The notes: generated by a model from the sequence alone, not told the origin. A DNA stretch of 45,358 nucleotides from JBCDBL01 sp039183635 (GCA_039183635.1 JBCDBL010000011.1:1-45358); one strand, 5' to 3'. Shown: positions 25,492-34,249, counted from the first letter of the stretch. Numbers and translations: made by a program.

Positions 25492-25958
25492 GCGCCGGTC
25501 ACCGCGTCATAGACAGCATCCACATGGCCCGGCACTTTCACCTTACGCCAGATTTCAGCGATCTTACCTTTTTCGTCGATCAGGAACGTCGCGCGTTCAA
25601 TGCCCATGTAGGTTTTGCCGTACATTTTCTTTTCCCCCCAAACGCCGTAGCGCTCGCAGACGTCGCTGTCCTCATCTGAGGCGAGCACGACATTGAGGTC
25701 ATGTTTGGTCTTGAATTTATCATGCTTTGCGACGCTGTCTTTGGAAACGCCGACAATAACGGCCCCGGATTTGTCGAAGTCTTTAGCCCGCTCTGTGAAG
25801 CCGATCGCCTCTTTGGTGCATCCGGGGGTGTCGTCCTTGGGGTAGAAGTACAGCACCACCTTTTGACCTTTTAAGTCTTTTAAAGAAATCTCACCGCCGC
25901 CATCGGTCGGCATTTTGAACGCCGGTGCGGTGTCGCCGATAGACAGTTGTGCGCCCAT
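25488..25958 (-). CDS. bcp: BCP/PrxQ-type thioredoxin-dependent peroxiredoxin
   Basis: A 156-residue peroxiredoxin. The active site is DDTPGCTKEAIGF with peroxidatic Cys47. The position five residues on, where Escherichia coli BCP has its resolving Cys, is Ile, so this is not the standard atypical 2-Cys form. Cys101 (SDVCERYGVWG) is the only other cysteine and might resolve, or the enzyme may work as 1-Cys. It reduces hydroperoxides in the cytoplasm. GGGAG precedes the ATG by about 7 nt. It overlaps the DUF455 ferritin-like gene by 4 bp, which suggests a shared oxidative-stress role. Confidence 0.93.
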   Translation of the reverse strand: MGAQLSIGDTAPAFKMPTDGGGEISLKDLKGQKVVLYFYPKDDTPGCTKEAIGFTERAKDFDKSGAVIVGVSKDSVAKHDKFKTKHDLNVVLASDEDSDVCERYGVWGEKKMYGKTYMGIERATFLIDEKGKIAEIWRKVKVPGHVDAVYDAVTGA

Positions 25959-26187
25959 GATATTGCTCCCTCGTGTCGAAAAATTAAGAAGACTACGGAT
26001 ATAGGGTTGTTTTGCCGGTTCGGCATCGGCTTTTTCCGTAAAAGCGTGTCTTGCGTCGAGAGGGTCGACCTGAGAAGCTAATTATCTCTCGCGGGTGCAA
26101 CAAATACGCGTATAAGCGGGAACTGGCGCTGGGCGGCGTTCGTTTGAAGTTCGGTTAAGAAAGTTACGGCGGGCGGCTGTAGAGTTC

Positions 26188-29100
26188 ATGAAAAGAACCG
26201 CAAAGGCGTGCATGATCTTCGCGGAAGCGCTCGCAGCCGTTATGGCTGGCGTATCGATTGCGATTATCCTTGTGCTTTGGGCCGTATTGTCCGGCCCTGT
26301 CTCCCTGAATGTCCTGAAACCGAATTTTGAAAAGGCGCTCGCCAAGGCGACGCTTGACGGCTATCGCGTTCAACTCGGCGATCTTGTCTTAAGATGGGAC
26401 GAGGCGGATACGTCCATCGCTCTGGTCGCCAAAAATGCGTCCCTTTTTGATGCAAATGGCGACCTGGCCGCCGCGGCGCCGGAGATTCGCCTTTGGTTCA
26501 GCGGCGCCGCTTTGGCGCGAGGCATGATTGCGCCGGCTGCTGTGGAGTTGGACGAAGCTGAGGCGGTGCTTGTGCGCGGCGCTGACGGTGTTGTGCGTTT
26601 GGGATTTGGAGGCGTGCCGCGCGAACCTGAAAACCAGGGCGCGCCGGAGACGTTCGGGCAGTTCCTGAACCCTCTTCACGATCAAACGCCGGCGGGGTAT
26701 TTGCGCCGCATCGAGCTGGCCGAGGGCCGCTTTACCTTTATCGACGATGCAAACGAGGTGAGTTGGAGCGCGCCAAACGCCGTTATGCGCATGGAGCGCG
26801 ATGAGAACGGCGTCGCCGCCTATGTCAAAACGCAATTTGGCATGACGTCCGGTGAAAATGCAGACCTGACATTTACGCTCAGATATTCCGATGAAAGTAA
26901 AACCTCCGCCGGCGAGGCGGTTTTCAACGGTATCTTGCCGCGAGATTTTTCCGGCGTTCACCCGAGCCTTAACGTCATGGAAGCGCTTGAAACGCCGATG
27001 TCCGGCCGTATCGGCTTCAATTTATCCGATGAAGGACAAATTCTCGCCGCCAATGTGGATGTCGCCGCGGGCGCGGGCCGGGTGCTTCTGGGGGGGCGGA
27101 GCGGACGCGCCGTACCCGTCGAACAGGGCCGGCTTGCGGCGGCCTACGACCCCGAAACCGAAGCGCTTGAAATCGAACGATTGTATTACGAAGCCGGGGA
27201 GAACAGCGCCGACATCAAGGGCCCGGTAAAGTTTTTACACACCCTTGATTTGGACCCTTCGGACCTCGACGCCTTCGATTTCGACCTTGAAATCGAAACG
27301 CTGAACATATCGGCGCCCAACTTTTTGCCCTTGCCGCAAATGGTCCCTTTCGGCCGCTCCCGCATCGCGGGGCGGGCCGATCTTGAGAACGGCGTTCTCG
27401 ACTTGTCCGAGGTCGATGTGTCGATTTACGAGGGCCGGGTCGCGGGCGCCGCTTCGATCGCGCTCGCCGACGGCGCGTCCCCGGCGATCAAGGCCGATCT
27501 TGAGATGACCGGCGTCGTCACCCCCCAGCAAGTGCTGACGCTTTGGCCGACAGACAGGCTTCTTGGCGCGCGGGATTGGATTGAAGGCAACCTCGCCGCT
27601 GGCGATATATATAAGGCTGAGTTCGCCATGGACTTGAAACCCGGCGCCTTCGAGGTTGCCGGTCATGTTCCCGATGATCAGCTGCGGCTTGACTTCGACT
27701 ATCGCAACGGCGTCGCCACATATGTGCCGGGTTTGCCTCCGCTTACTCAATTGCGCGGTGCGGCGACGCTCACAGGCAACGGCTTTTACCTTACCGCCGC
27801 GTCCGGGCGGGTTGGAGACATTGCCGTCAAAGATGCTGTTGTAAATATGAAAACGCTTGTCCCTGTGGGGGAGCCTGCGGTGTTTTCCGGCACGGCGTCC
27901 GGATTGACGGCGGATATCCTTGCGCTGCTTGATATGGAGCCGTTCGGTTTTGCAAGGCAGTTTGGCGTCGACCCGGCGACCCTTGGCGGGACGAGCGCGG
28001 TTGATTTTGAAATTACGCGCGCGTTGCGCCGGCATGTGCCCATCGAAAATGTCGGGTACAAAGCCAAAGCTAAAATCAATAATTTCTCAATGCCCGATGT
28101 CGTCAGCGGCATCGGCCTCGATCAGGGCGAACTTGTCTTTGAGTTAGATAAAACAGGCATCGTCACGACGGGGACGGCTGCGTTGAACGGCGCGCCCGTA
28201 ACGCTCACCTGGACTGAACGTTTCTTTACTGAGGGCCTTTCCACATCTTTCGATGTAAAGGGGGAGATCGATTCCACAACACGCGACGCTTTCGGATTTT
28301 TAACCCGTTCGTTCCTGAACGGACCCATTCAGTTTTCCGTACAGGCGAAAGGCGAGGGAACGAATATCCGCATTGCAGATATTGAAGCCGATTTCACCGA
28401 AACCGAGATTGAGCTTGACAGCATTGGTTGGTCGAAACGGGAAGACAGCCCGGCGAGCGCGCGCTTGTCCTTAAGAACAGGTGCGGACGACGTGATGTCT
28501 GCGGAGGCTTTCGACATGTTCGGCGAAGGTCTTGACGTGAAAGGCTCCGCCGCGATGGGCGCCGACGGTCGTTTGTTGTCGGCGGATTTATCGACATTCA
28601 AGATAAAGGACGTCGTCGACATTAGCCTCTCAGCCGGACGGGATGAGGCGAGCGGGGCGCTTGCGGTCGATATGAACGGCGCGTTTTTCAATGCCGGTCC
28701 CATTCTTGAGAACTTTTTATCCCCGGGCGAGGGGGAAATGGATTGGGGGCGCGGTCTTTCCGTGTCCGGTCAAGTCGACGAATTGCGATTGCGCAAGGGC
28801 GTCGCCCTCGGCGATGCGCGTCTTTCCTTTCTCCACACCGGGGATCGTGTCGCGAATGCGGCTTTCAGCGGCGAGTTTAAGACCGGCGCGCGCGCGAAGA
28901 TGCGGTTGCAGGACAGCGACCGTCCAGGCGTCGACAGCGAACTGGTCATTGAGTCTGAAAACGCCGGCGCCGTTATTCAGGGCCTATTTGGCATTGAGTC
29001 CGTGTATGGAGGAACAATGCTCCTTGCCGCGGATATGACGGATGCTGGAATTGACGGATTGCTCGCGGTTGAGAAATTCCGGGTTATCGACGCCCCGTTC

Positions 29101-29562
29101 CTGGCGAACTTACTGTCTGCAGCGTCGTTGACGGGTCTTGTAAACGTCCTGAACGGCGACGGTATTGCGTTTACAAATCTCGACAGTGAGTTTGTCTATG
29201 CCGATGGCGTCTTAACGGTCGCTGACACCCGCGCCTCGGGAGCCTCCATGGGCTTGACGGCGGACGGCTCGATCGATTTCGCCAATGAGCGCATACGTGC
29301 GAACGGCGCGGTCGCGCCGGCTTATGCTATTAACTCCGCCTTCGGCGCCTTGCCGATTATCGGCGACGCTCTGGTCTCCCGGAAAGGCGAGGGGCTGTTC
29401 GCCCTATCCTATAATTTGAGCGGTGATATGGGCGAGCCGACGATTTTCGTAAATCCGCTTTCGGCGTTAACGCCGGGCGCTTTGCGCCGTATTTTCGAAC
29501 CCGTGCCGGAAAGTAAGACGGACAACTCCGATCTGCGGTTGGATATCGCGCCGGCGGAGTAG
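26188..29562 (+). CDS. Large AsmA/YhdP-like envelope protein (DUF3971)
   Basis: A 1124-residue protein. A single N-terminal membrane helix (about residues 12-38, AAVMAGVSIAIILVLWAVLSGPV) is followed by a long beta-rich periplasmic region with repeated short strands. A DUF3971-like section covers about 60-560. The C-terminus (about 800-1100) is AsmA_2-like, with GGTMLLAADMTDAGIDGLLAVEKFRVIDAPFLANLL and GSIDFANERIRANGAVAPAYAINSAFGALPIIGDAL. The family belongs to the bridge-like lipid-transport proteins that span the periplasm and carry phospholipids to the outer membrane; that role here is inference. It is divergent from bcp and convergent with tyrS. The start is supported by reading-frame extent and only a weak GAG upstream. 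Confidence 0.9.
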   Translation: MKRTAKACMIFAEALAAVMAGVSIAIILVLWAVLSGPVSLNVLKPNFEKALAKATLDGYRVQLGDLVLRWDEADTSIALVAKNASLFDANGDLAAAAPEIRLWFSGAALARGMIAPAAVELDEAEAVLVRGADGVVRLGFGGVPREPENQGAPETFGQFLNPLHDQTPAGYLRRIELAEGRFTFIDDANEVSWSAPNAVMRMERDENGVAAYVKTQFGMTSGENADLTFTLRYSDESKTSAGEAVFNGILPRDFSGVHPSLNVMEALETPMSGRIGFNLSDEGQILAANVDVAAGAGRVLLGGRSGRAVPVEQGRLAAAYDPETEALEIERLYYEAGENSADIKGPVKFLHTLDLDPSDLDAFDFDLEIETLNISAPNFLPLPQMVPFGRSRIAGRADLENGVLDLSEVDVSIYEGRVAGAASIALADGASPAIKADLEMTGVVTPQQVLTLWPTDRLLGARDWIEGNLAAGDIYKAEFAMDLKPGAFEVAGHVPDDQLRLDFDYRNGVATYVPGLPPLTQLRGAATLTGNGFYLTAASGRVGDIAVKDAVVNMKTLVPVGEPAVFSGTASGLTADILALLDMEPFGFARQFGVDPATLGGTSAVDFEITRALRRHVPIENVGYKAKAKINNFSMPDVVSGIGLDQGELVFELDKTGIVTTGTAALNGAPVTLTWTERFFTEGLSTSFDVKGEIDSTTRDAFGFLTRSFLNGPIQFSVQAKGEGTNIRIADIEADFTETEIELDSIGWSKREDSPASARLSLRTGADDVMSAEAFDMFGEGLDVKGSAAMGADGRLLSADLSTFKIKDVVDISLSAGRDEASGALAVDMNGAFFNAGPILENFLSPGEGEMDWGRGLSVSGQVDELRLRKGVALGDARLSFLHTGDRVANAAFSGEFKTGARAKMRLQDSDRPGVDSELVIESENAGAVIQGLFGIESVYGGTMLLAADMTDAGIDGLLAVEKFRVIDAPFLANLLSAASLTGLVNVLNGDGIAFTNLDSEFVYADGVLTVADTRASGASMGLTADGSIDFANERIRANGAVAPAYAINSAFGALPIIGDALVSRKGEGLFALSYNLSGDMGEPTIFVNPLSALTPGALRRIFEPVPESKTDNSDLRLDIAPAE

Positions 29563-29628
29563 ATGCGACGCACAAACACCTTGCATATCTTCGCGGTGAA
29601 GTCGCAAAGAACAGCTGCGCCAATGCGC

Positions 29629-30885
29629 TTAATGATCGGTTTTTACAAGCGCGTGCTTCTTCTTGCCGATGGACAGCTTAATTGTTCCCTCGGCGTTTAA
29701 ATCCTGCTTGGTCAGCTTACGGTTGATATCTGCGATGCTCTTGTCGTTGACTTTCAACGCGCCGGCTTTGGCGTGGCGTTTCGCCTCGCCGTTGCTGTCG
29801 CATAAGCCCGCCTCGACAAACAAAGGCGCGAGCGGCGCGCCGGCGTCAAGGTCGCCCGCCGTGATCTCAACAGTCGGTAAATCGCCGCCAAGGCCGCCTT
29901 GCTCAAAGGTGGTGCGGGCGGTGTCCGCCGCCGCGCTCGCCGCAGCAGGGCCGTGGAGCATCGCCGTTGCTTCTGTGGCGAGGATTTTCTTCGCCTCATT
30001 GGCCTCAGCGCCTTCAAGGGCTTCGAGCCGGGCGACTTCATCAAGCGGCAAATCTGTGAAAAGCCTTAAGAAACGGCCGACGTCGGCGTCCTCGGCGTTG
30101 CGCCAGAATTGCCAGTAATCGTAGGGGCTCAGCATGTCGGCGTTCAGCCACATCGCCCCTTGCTCCGTCTTGCCCATTTTCTTACCCGATGCAGTGGTGA
30201 GCAAGGGCGTCGTCACGCCGAACACCTCCGCCCCGTCTGTGCGGCGGGTGAGCTCGACGCCGTTTACGATATTTCCCCATTGGTCGGAGCCGCCCATCTG
30301 CAAACGGCATTTATGCCGGCGGTGCAGCTCATGGAAATCGTAGGCCTGCATCAACATGTAGTTGAACTCCAGGAACGTCATCGGACTTTCCCGCTCAAGG
30401 CGCAGCTTGACGCTGTCGAAGGTCAGCATGCGGTTGATCGTAAAGTGTACGCCGTAGTCGCGCAGGAACTCCACATAGCCGAGCTCGGACAGCCAGTCGT
30501 CATTGTTCACCATGATGGCGTCTGTGGGGCCGTCGCCGAAGGTGAGGAACTTCTCAAAAACCGATTTAATGCCGGCGATATTGGCGTTGATTTCAGTGTC
30601 GGTTAGAAGCGCCCTTTGTTCGTCTTTGCCGGTGGGGTCGCCCACCTTCGTGGTGCCGCCGCCCATGAGCACGATGGGCTTGTGCCCCGTTTTCTGCAAA
30701 TGCCGCAGCAGCATGATCTGCACCAAACTGCCGGCGTGCAGGCTTTTCGCCGTCGCATCGAAGCCGATATAGCCGGTGACGATTTCCTTGGCGGCGACGG
30801 CGTCGAGGCCTTCGAGGTTCGTGCCCTGGTGAATGAAACCGCGGTCCGACAGGGTGCGGAGAAAATCCGATTGGAAGTTTGACAT
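29629..30885 (-). CDS. tyrS: Tyrosyl-tRNA synthetase
   Basis: A 418-residue class I aminoacyl-tRNA synthetase that charges tRNA-Tyr. The HIGH-like motif is HAGSL (in TAKSLHAGSLVQIMLL), the tyrosine-binding loop is in MQAYDFHEL, GGSDQWGNI is present, and the KMSKS motif appears as KMGKT (SGKKMGKTEQGAMW). A C-terminal S4 RNA-binding domain spans about residues 350-415. Length and order are those of bacterial TyrRS. It is divergent from anmK (133 bp between starts), a common alphaproteobacterial neighbourhood. No T-box-like leader is visible. Confidence 0.97.
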   Translation of the reverse strand: MSNFQSDFLRTLSDRGFIHQGTNLEGLDAVAAKEIVTGYIGFDATAKSLHAGSLVQIMLLRHLQKTGHKPIVLMGGGTTKVGDPTGKDEQRALLTDTEINANIAGIKSVFEKFLTFGDGPTDAIMVNNDDWLSELGYVEFLRDYGVHFTINRMLTFDSVKLRLERESPMTFLEFNYMLMQAYDFHELHRRHKCRLQMGGSDQWGNIVNGVELTRRTDGAEVFGVTTPLLTTASGKKMGKTEQGAMWLNADMLSPYDYWQFWRNAEDADVGRFLRLFTDLPLDEVARLEALEGAEANEAKKILATEATAMLHGPAAASAAADTARTTFEQGGLGGDLPTVEITAGDLDAGAPLAPLFVEAGLCDSNGEAKRHAKAGALKVNDKSIADINRKLTKQDLNAEGTIKLSIGKKKHALVKTDH

Positions 30886-31018
30886 GGCGACAGCTTAAGG
30901 TTCAGGTTCTGATTCAGATCTTTACGATGCGGCGAGGTTTTTCGCCTATAAGACGGCCAAAGGCGTGAGGGCTTACCATGGCGCGGGGCCAAAGGCAAAA
31001 GCGGACGAGGGGCGTTCT

Positions 31019-32152
31019 ATGAGCGATATCAAAACTGTCATTGGTCTTATGAGCGGCACCTCCCTTGACGGGATCGACGCTGCGATTTTGAAGACCGACG
31101 GCGAAGACGTGATCGCGCCCGGCCCGTCTTTGAGCCTGCCGTACGCGCCGCGCCAGAGGGCGTTGATAAAGGCCGCTGTCAAGGCGGCCTTGGAGGGGCG
31201 TTTCGGCGCCGTCGACATCGGCGCAGGCGCCCAGGAGGTGAACGACGCTCACATAGACGCCGTGAAGCGACTGCTCGAAAAGGCCGGCCTTGCCGCCGCC
31301 GATGTCGATTTGATCGGCTTTCACGGGCAAACGATTTTCCACCGCCCCGCCAGCATGGCGAACGGCGCGCCCGGCAAAACCATGCAAATCGGCGACGGGC
31401 GGGTTCTGGCCATGGCGAGCGGGATCGACGTCGTGTCCGATTTCCGCTCCGCCGACGTCGCCGCCGGGGGAGAGGGTGCGCCGCTGGCGCCGATTTATCA
31501 CGGCGCCCTTGCGCGCAACCTTAAACGTTCCGGCCCCGTTGCAGTTCTGAACCTCGGCGGCGTGTCGAACGTCAGCTATATTCCCGAAGACGCCGGCTTT
31601 GAGGACATTATCGCCTTCGATTGCGGCCCGGCGAACGGCCTTGTGGACCAGTGGGTGGAGGTGAAAACCGGCGAAGCCATGGACAAAGACGGCGCCCTTG
31701 CGCGGCAGGGCGTTGTGCAGAACGATGTGTTGCGCCGCATGCTGACGCACCCTTACCTGAAAGCGCCGCCGCCGAAATCTCTCGACCGGTACGATTTCAC
31801 CCTGGACGCGGCGCAGGGCCTGTCGTTGGCTGACGGCGCGGCGACATTGACGGCGTTCACCGCGGCCTGCATCGCCGCGGCGGCGCAACTGCTGCCCGCG
31901 GCGCCGGTCCAGTGGATCGCCTGCGGCGGCGGTCGGCGTAACCCGGCGATGATGGAGGCGTTGAACGCCGGCCTGAAAGGGATGGTGGTTTCGGCCGAAG
32001 ATGTCGGCTGGCGCGGCGATGATATCGAGGCGGAATGTTTCGCTTATCTGGCGGTGCGATCCGTCAGGGGGATGCCGATCACGTTTCCAAAAACGACCAA
32101 GGCGCCTAAGGCGATGGTTGGCGGGGCGATATCACATGCGGTCATGGGGTGA
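31019..32152 (+). CDS. anmK: Anhydro-N-acetylmuramic acid kinase
   Basis: A 377-residue enzyme of peptidoglycan recycling: it opens the 1,6-anhydro ring of anhydroMurNAc and phosphorylates it to MurNAc-6-P. Signatures are the N-terminal VIGLMSGTSLDGIDAAIL, GFHGQTIFHRP, VLNLGGVSNVSYI, AFDCGPANGLVDQWVE and CGGGRRNPAMME. ATG 31019 is chosen because GAGGGG lies 6 nt upstream and because the family starts just before VIGLMSGTS; upstream in-frame codons look non-conserved. With AmiC and PBP1A it belongs to the cell-wall theme of the window. Confidence 0.96.
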   Translation: MSDIKTVIGLMSGTSLDGIDAAILKTDGEDVIAPGPSLSLPYAPRQRALIKAAVKAALEGRFGAVDIGAGAQEVNDAHIDAVKRLLEKAGLAAADVDLIGFHGQTIFHRPASMANGAPGKTMQIGDGRVLAMASGIDVVSDFRSADVAAGGEGAPLAPIYHGALARNLKRSGPVAVLNLGGVSNVSYIPEDAGFEDIIAFDCGPANGLVDQWVEVKTGEAMDKDGALARQGVVQNDVLRRMLTHPYLKAPPPKSLDRYDFTLDAAQGLSLADGAATLTAFTAACIAAAAQLLPAAPVQWIACGGGRRNPAMMEALNAGLKGMVVSAEDVGWRGDDIEAECFAYLAVRSVRGMPITFPKTTKAPKAMVGGAISHAVMG

Positions 32153-32271
32153 TGCAAACTAGGTTTGTGTAAAACTAATTCAGTTATCAATTTGGCTCTC
32201 AATTTCGTCGTTTTTCTCGTAAGATATGGTTAATTGTTTTTTCGAAAGCAAACCTATAGCGAGCAAGGATC

Positions 32272-32352
32272 ATGAAACGACCACCAATGAAAAGGTTCTT
32301 TTTATCTTTAAAAGGGTTTGGCGTTAAGTTGGAAATTTCCTTTTATTATTAG
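32272..32352 (+). CDS. Possible 26-codon ORF upstream of XRE regulator
   Basis: ATG (32272) to TAG (32350-32352) encodes a basic, hydrophobic-ending 26-residue peptide (MKRPPMKRFFLSLKGFGVKLEISFYY without a known match). A GCAAGGA element lies 4-10 nt upstream. It ends 18 nt before the XRE gene in an AT-rich stretch and could be a leader peptide, a small protein, or chance. Too short for any family assignment. Confidence 0.25.
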   Translation: MKRPPMKRFFLSLKGFGVKLEISFYY

Positions 32353-32370
32353 TTTTTCGGGGGAATTACT

Positions 32371-32640
32371 ATGACTGGTGATCAACTAAAGTCTTGGCGC
32401 ATAAAAAACCAGGTGCAACAGAAAAGTTTGGCGCGTGCATTGGGGTATTCGACAGTGCAAATCGGGAAGTATGAAAACAATCGTGCTGAGATACCCCAAC
32501 ATATTGTTTGGGCTTTAATAGGTATAAAAAAGTTTATCGATTCGGACCCCAGCTTTACGTCTTTACCTGCTGTTCCACCCGAGCATATGTTGTTAGATCG
32601 TGGGGAATTGTTTGGCGGCTATATAGAAAACACCCTATAA
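32371..32640 (+). CDS. Small XRE-family helix-turn-helix protein
   Basis: An 89-residue protein with a Cro/C1-type HTH in residues 3-55: QLKSWRIKNQVQQKSLARALGYSTVQIGKYENNRAEIP, followed by a short helix and a 25-residue tail. GGGGGA lies about 6 nt before the ATG. The gene and its flanks (32153-32835) are clearly more AT-rich than the neighbouring genes and use more AT-ending codons (AAA, TTA, GGT), which suggests transfer. There is no adjacent toxin, integrase or methylase, so it is an orphan regulator; autoregulation is likely by analogy with the family. Confidence 0.8.
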   Translation: MTGDQLKSWRIKNQVQQKSLARALGYSTVQIGKYENNRAEIPQHIVWALIGIKKFIDSDPSFTSLPAVPPEHMLLDRGELFGGYIENTL

Positions 32641-32647
32641 AATCAGA

Positions 32648-32693
32648 ATGCAGATGAAATTTTAAATCGCGTATGTTGCGCCGCGATCTGCAT
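32648..32693. repeat. Interleaved inverted repeats after the XRE gene
   Basis: ATGCAGAT (32648-32655) pairs with ATCTGCAT (32686-32693), and ATCGCG (32666-32671) pairs with CGCGAT (32682-32687). The two right arms share 2 nt, so the stems compete at their junction. They start 8 nt after the XRE stop codon. They could be a terminator without a U-run or an operator cluster. Further on, TTTATCGAT occurs twice as a direct repeat (32791-32799, 32814-32822). Confidence 0.4.
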
Positions 32694-32835
32694 CGCATTT
32701 AAGCTCGTTTTCACCTGTTTAGGTGCAGGTTATATCTGTAAAAGGAATATTTCTTAACAAGCTTTATAAGGCCCGACGCAAGGCGATTTCTTTATCGATC
32801 GATTGTGCTTGATTTTATCGATTTTTACAGCACGC

Positions 32836-33510
32836 CTATTCCGCCGCCTCAGGCTCGGCGGTCGCCGCTTGTTCCGCCAAGCGCTGATCCACATAGCCCT
32901 CCACCTTCTCCATGAACACCTCAAGATGGTTGGCGAAGAAATGGTCAGCCTCTTCGATCAGCTCCAGATCGATCACTCGGCCTTTTTGCGTCCGCGTGCG
33001 TTCCACCATGCGTTTGGTGTCCTCGAACGGGGAGACCTTGTCCTGGCCGCCATGGATGACGAGGCCCGAGGACGGGCAGGGGGCGAGGAACGAGAAGTCG
33101 TAAACGTTCGCCGGGATCGAGGCGGAGATGAAGCCGATGATCTCCGGCCGCCGCATCAGCAATTGCATGCCGACCCAGGCGCCGAAGGAAAAGCCCGCGA
33201 CCCAGGTGTTCGCCGCGTTGGGGTTCATCGCCTGGAGCCAGTCGAGGGCGGTGGCCGCGTCTGACAGCTCCCCGATGCCCTGGTCGAACTCCCCCTGGCT
33301 GCGGCCGACGCCGCGGAAATTGAACCGGAGCGCGCCCATGCCCTTGGAAATGAACATGTTGTACATGTCAAAGCAGGCTTGGTTGTTCATCGTTCCGCCG
33401 AATTGCGGGTGGGGGTGCAGTACCAGGGCCACCGGCGCGCCGGCCTCTTTCGGCGGCTGGTAACGTCCTTCCAGGCGACCGGCAGGGCCGGCGAAAATCA
33501 CTTCAGGCAT
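32836..33510 (-). CDS. Alpha/beta hydrolase of the COG2945 type
   Basis: A 224-residue single-domain alpha/beta hydrolase. The oxyanion region is HPHPQFGGTMNN, the nucleophile elbow GFSFG (about residues 107-111), and the acid Asp in HGGQDKVSP; the catalytic His lies in EEADHFFANH. These match the short COG2945 hydrolases, whose physiological substrates are mostly unknown. There is no signal peptide, so it is cytoplasmic. The Ala/Glu-rich C-terminal tail looks disordered. It is divergent from the Fe-S regulator gene, and the 250-bp shared upstream region holds the candidate iron box. Confidence 0.88.
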   Translation of the reverse strand: MPEVIFAGPAGRLEGRYQPPKEAGAPVALVLHPHPQFGGTMNNQACFDMYNMFISKGMGALRFNFRGVGRSQGEFDQGIGELSDAATALDWLQAMNPNAANTWVAGFSFGAWVGMQLLMRRPEIIGFISASIPANVYDFSFLAPCPSSGLVIHGGQDKVSPFEDTKRMVERTRTQKGRVIDLELIEEADHFFANHLEVFMEKVEGYVDQRLAEQAATAEPEAAE

Positions 33511-33619
33511 AATTCGCTTCGTCTCAACGTGTGAAGGCGCAGTGGGGTAAACCCATGCACGTCAAATGGTTTTTAGATGCCTTGCATATCATTAAGAAAA
33601 GAAGACTATCGTCTCTTTC

Positions 33620-33648
33620 TTGACTTTTTTAGTCAGGTTTCTTACGTC
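33620..33648 (+). promoter_or_regulatory. Candidate iron-responsive operator overlapping suf promoter
   Basis: TGACT-TTTTT-AGTCA (33621-33635) is a perfect 5-bp-arm palindrome that also fits the IRO-box pattern TGA-N9-TCA recognised by Rrf2-family RirA proteins. It overlaps TTGACT (33620-33625), a good -35 element, with a weak -10 (TACGTC, about 33643-33648) 17 nt downstream. The site lies 126-140 nt before the GTG start of the Rrf2/IscR-like gene that heads the suf operon. Binding is inference. Confidence 0.45.
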
Positions 33649-33687
33649 CTAAGTCAACGAGCAGGCATGAGGTAAGGCGGGCCTATA

Positions 33688-33708
33688 CCACACTTTTTCG
33701 AAATGTGG
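33688..33708. promoter_or_regulatory. Second inverted repeat in the suf upstream region
   Basis: CCACA (33688-33692) and TGTGG (33704-33708) flank an 11-nt centre CTTTTTCGAAA, itself partly symmetrical (TTTCGAAA). It is about 55 nt before the GTG start and may be a second operator or part of a 5' UTR hairpin. Confidence 0.4.
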
Positions 33709-33760
33709 GCGCGATTTGGGTAAAATTGAAGGTTTTTAGAGCTTTGGAAGGCGCATCAAC

Positions 33761-34249
33761 GTGAAACTGACCACAAGAGGCCGATACGCTGTTATGGCGA
33801 TGGTGGATCTCGCCGCCAACGCCGCCTTCTATGCGGACGGGGACGAGGCGCGGGTGTCGCTGCCGGAGATCTCCGAACGACAGCAAATCTCCTTGTCCTA
33901 TCTTGAGCAGTTGTTCGCCAAGTTGCGCCGGGCTGGACTTGTGACTTCGACCCGGGGCGTTGGCGGCGGTTACAGCCTCGCCCGCGCCGCCGGCGACATC
34001 CGTGTCGCCGACATTATCGCTGCCGTTAATGAGGACATCAAAACCACTGCCTGTGACGTACAGAGCGGCAAGGGCTGTCTCGGACGCTCCGGCCGTTGCC
34101 TGACGCACGATTTGTGGGACGAGCTGGGGCGGCATATCCATATTTTCTTGAACGCGATCACCCTTGAAGACGTCGTCGAAAAACGCGTGCTTGGCGCGGC
34201 CTCCTTGCCGGAGGCGCCGGACAGAGACGATTTACGGAGGTTCATGTGA
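33761..34249 (+). CDS. iscR: Rrf2-family Fe-S cluster regulator, IscR-like
   Basis: A 162-residue regulator. The N-terminal winged helix is typical of Rrf2 (MKLTTRGRYAVMAMVDLA, then LEQLFAKLRRAGLVTSTRGVGGGYSLA). The cluster-binding region has C98, C106, C113 and H116 in a C-x7-C-x6-C-LTHDLW arrangement, close to the C-x5-C-x5-C-LTH of Escherichia coli IscR but with longer spacing. It is expected to sense [2Fe-2S] status and repress the suf operon when clusters are plentiful. It starts with GTG 33761 (GGAAGG 9 nt upstream), and its stop overlaps the next GTG start by 4 bp. RirA-like function is the alternative. Confidence 0.9.
   Translation: MKLTTRGRYAVMAMVDLAANAAFYADGDEARVSLPEISERQQISLSYLEQLFAKLRRAGLVTSTRGVGGGYSLARAAGDIRVADIIAAVNEDIKTTACDVQSGKGCLGRSGRCLTHDLWDELGRHIHIFLNAITLEDVVEKRVLGAASLPEAPDRDDLRRFM

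Noticed and set aside
32371..32640. Toxin-antitoxin system
   Set aside because: Only the XRE protein is convincing; the upstream 26-codon ORF has no known toxin features beyond small size and charge.
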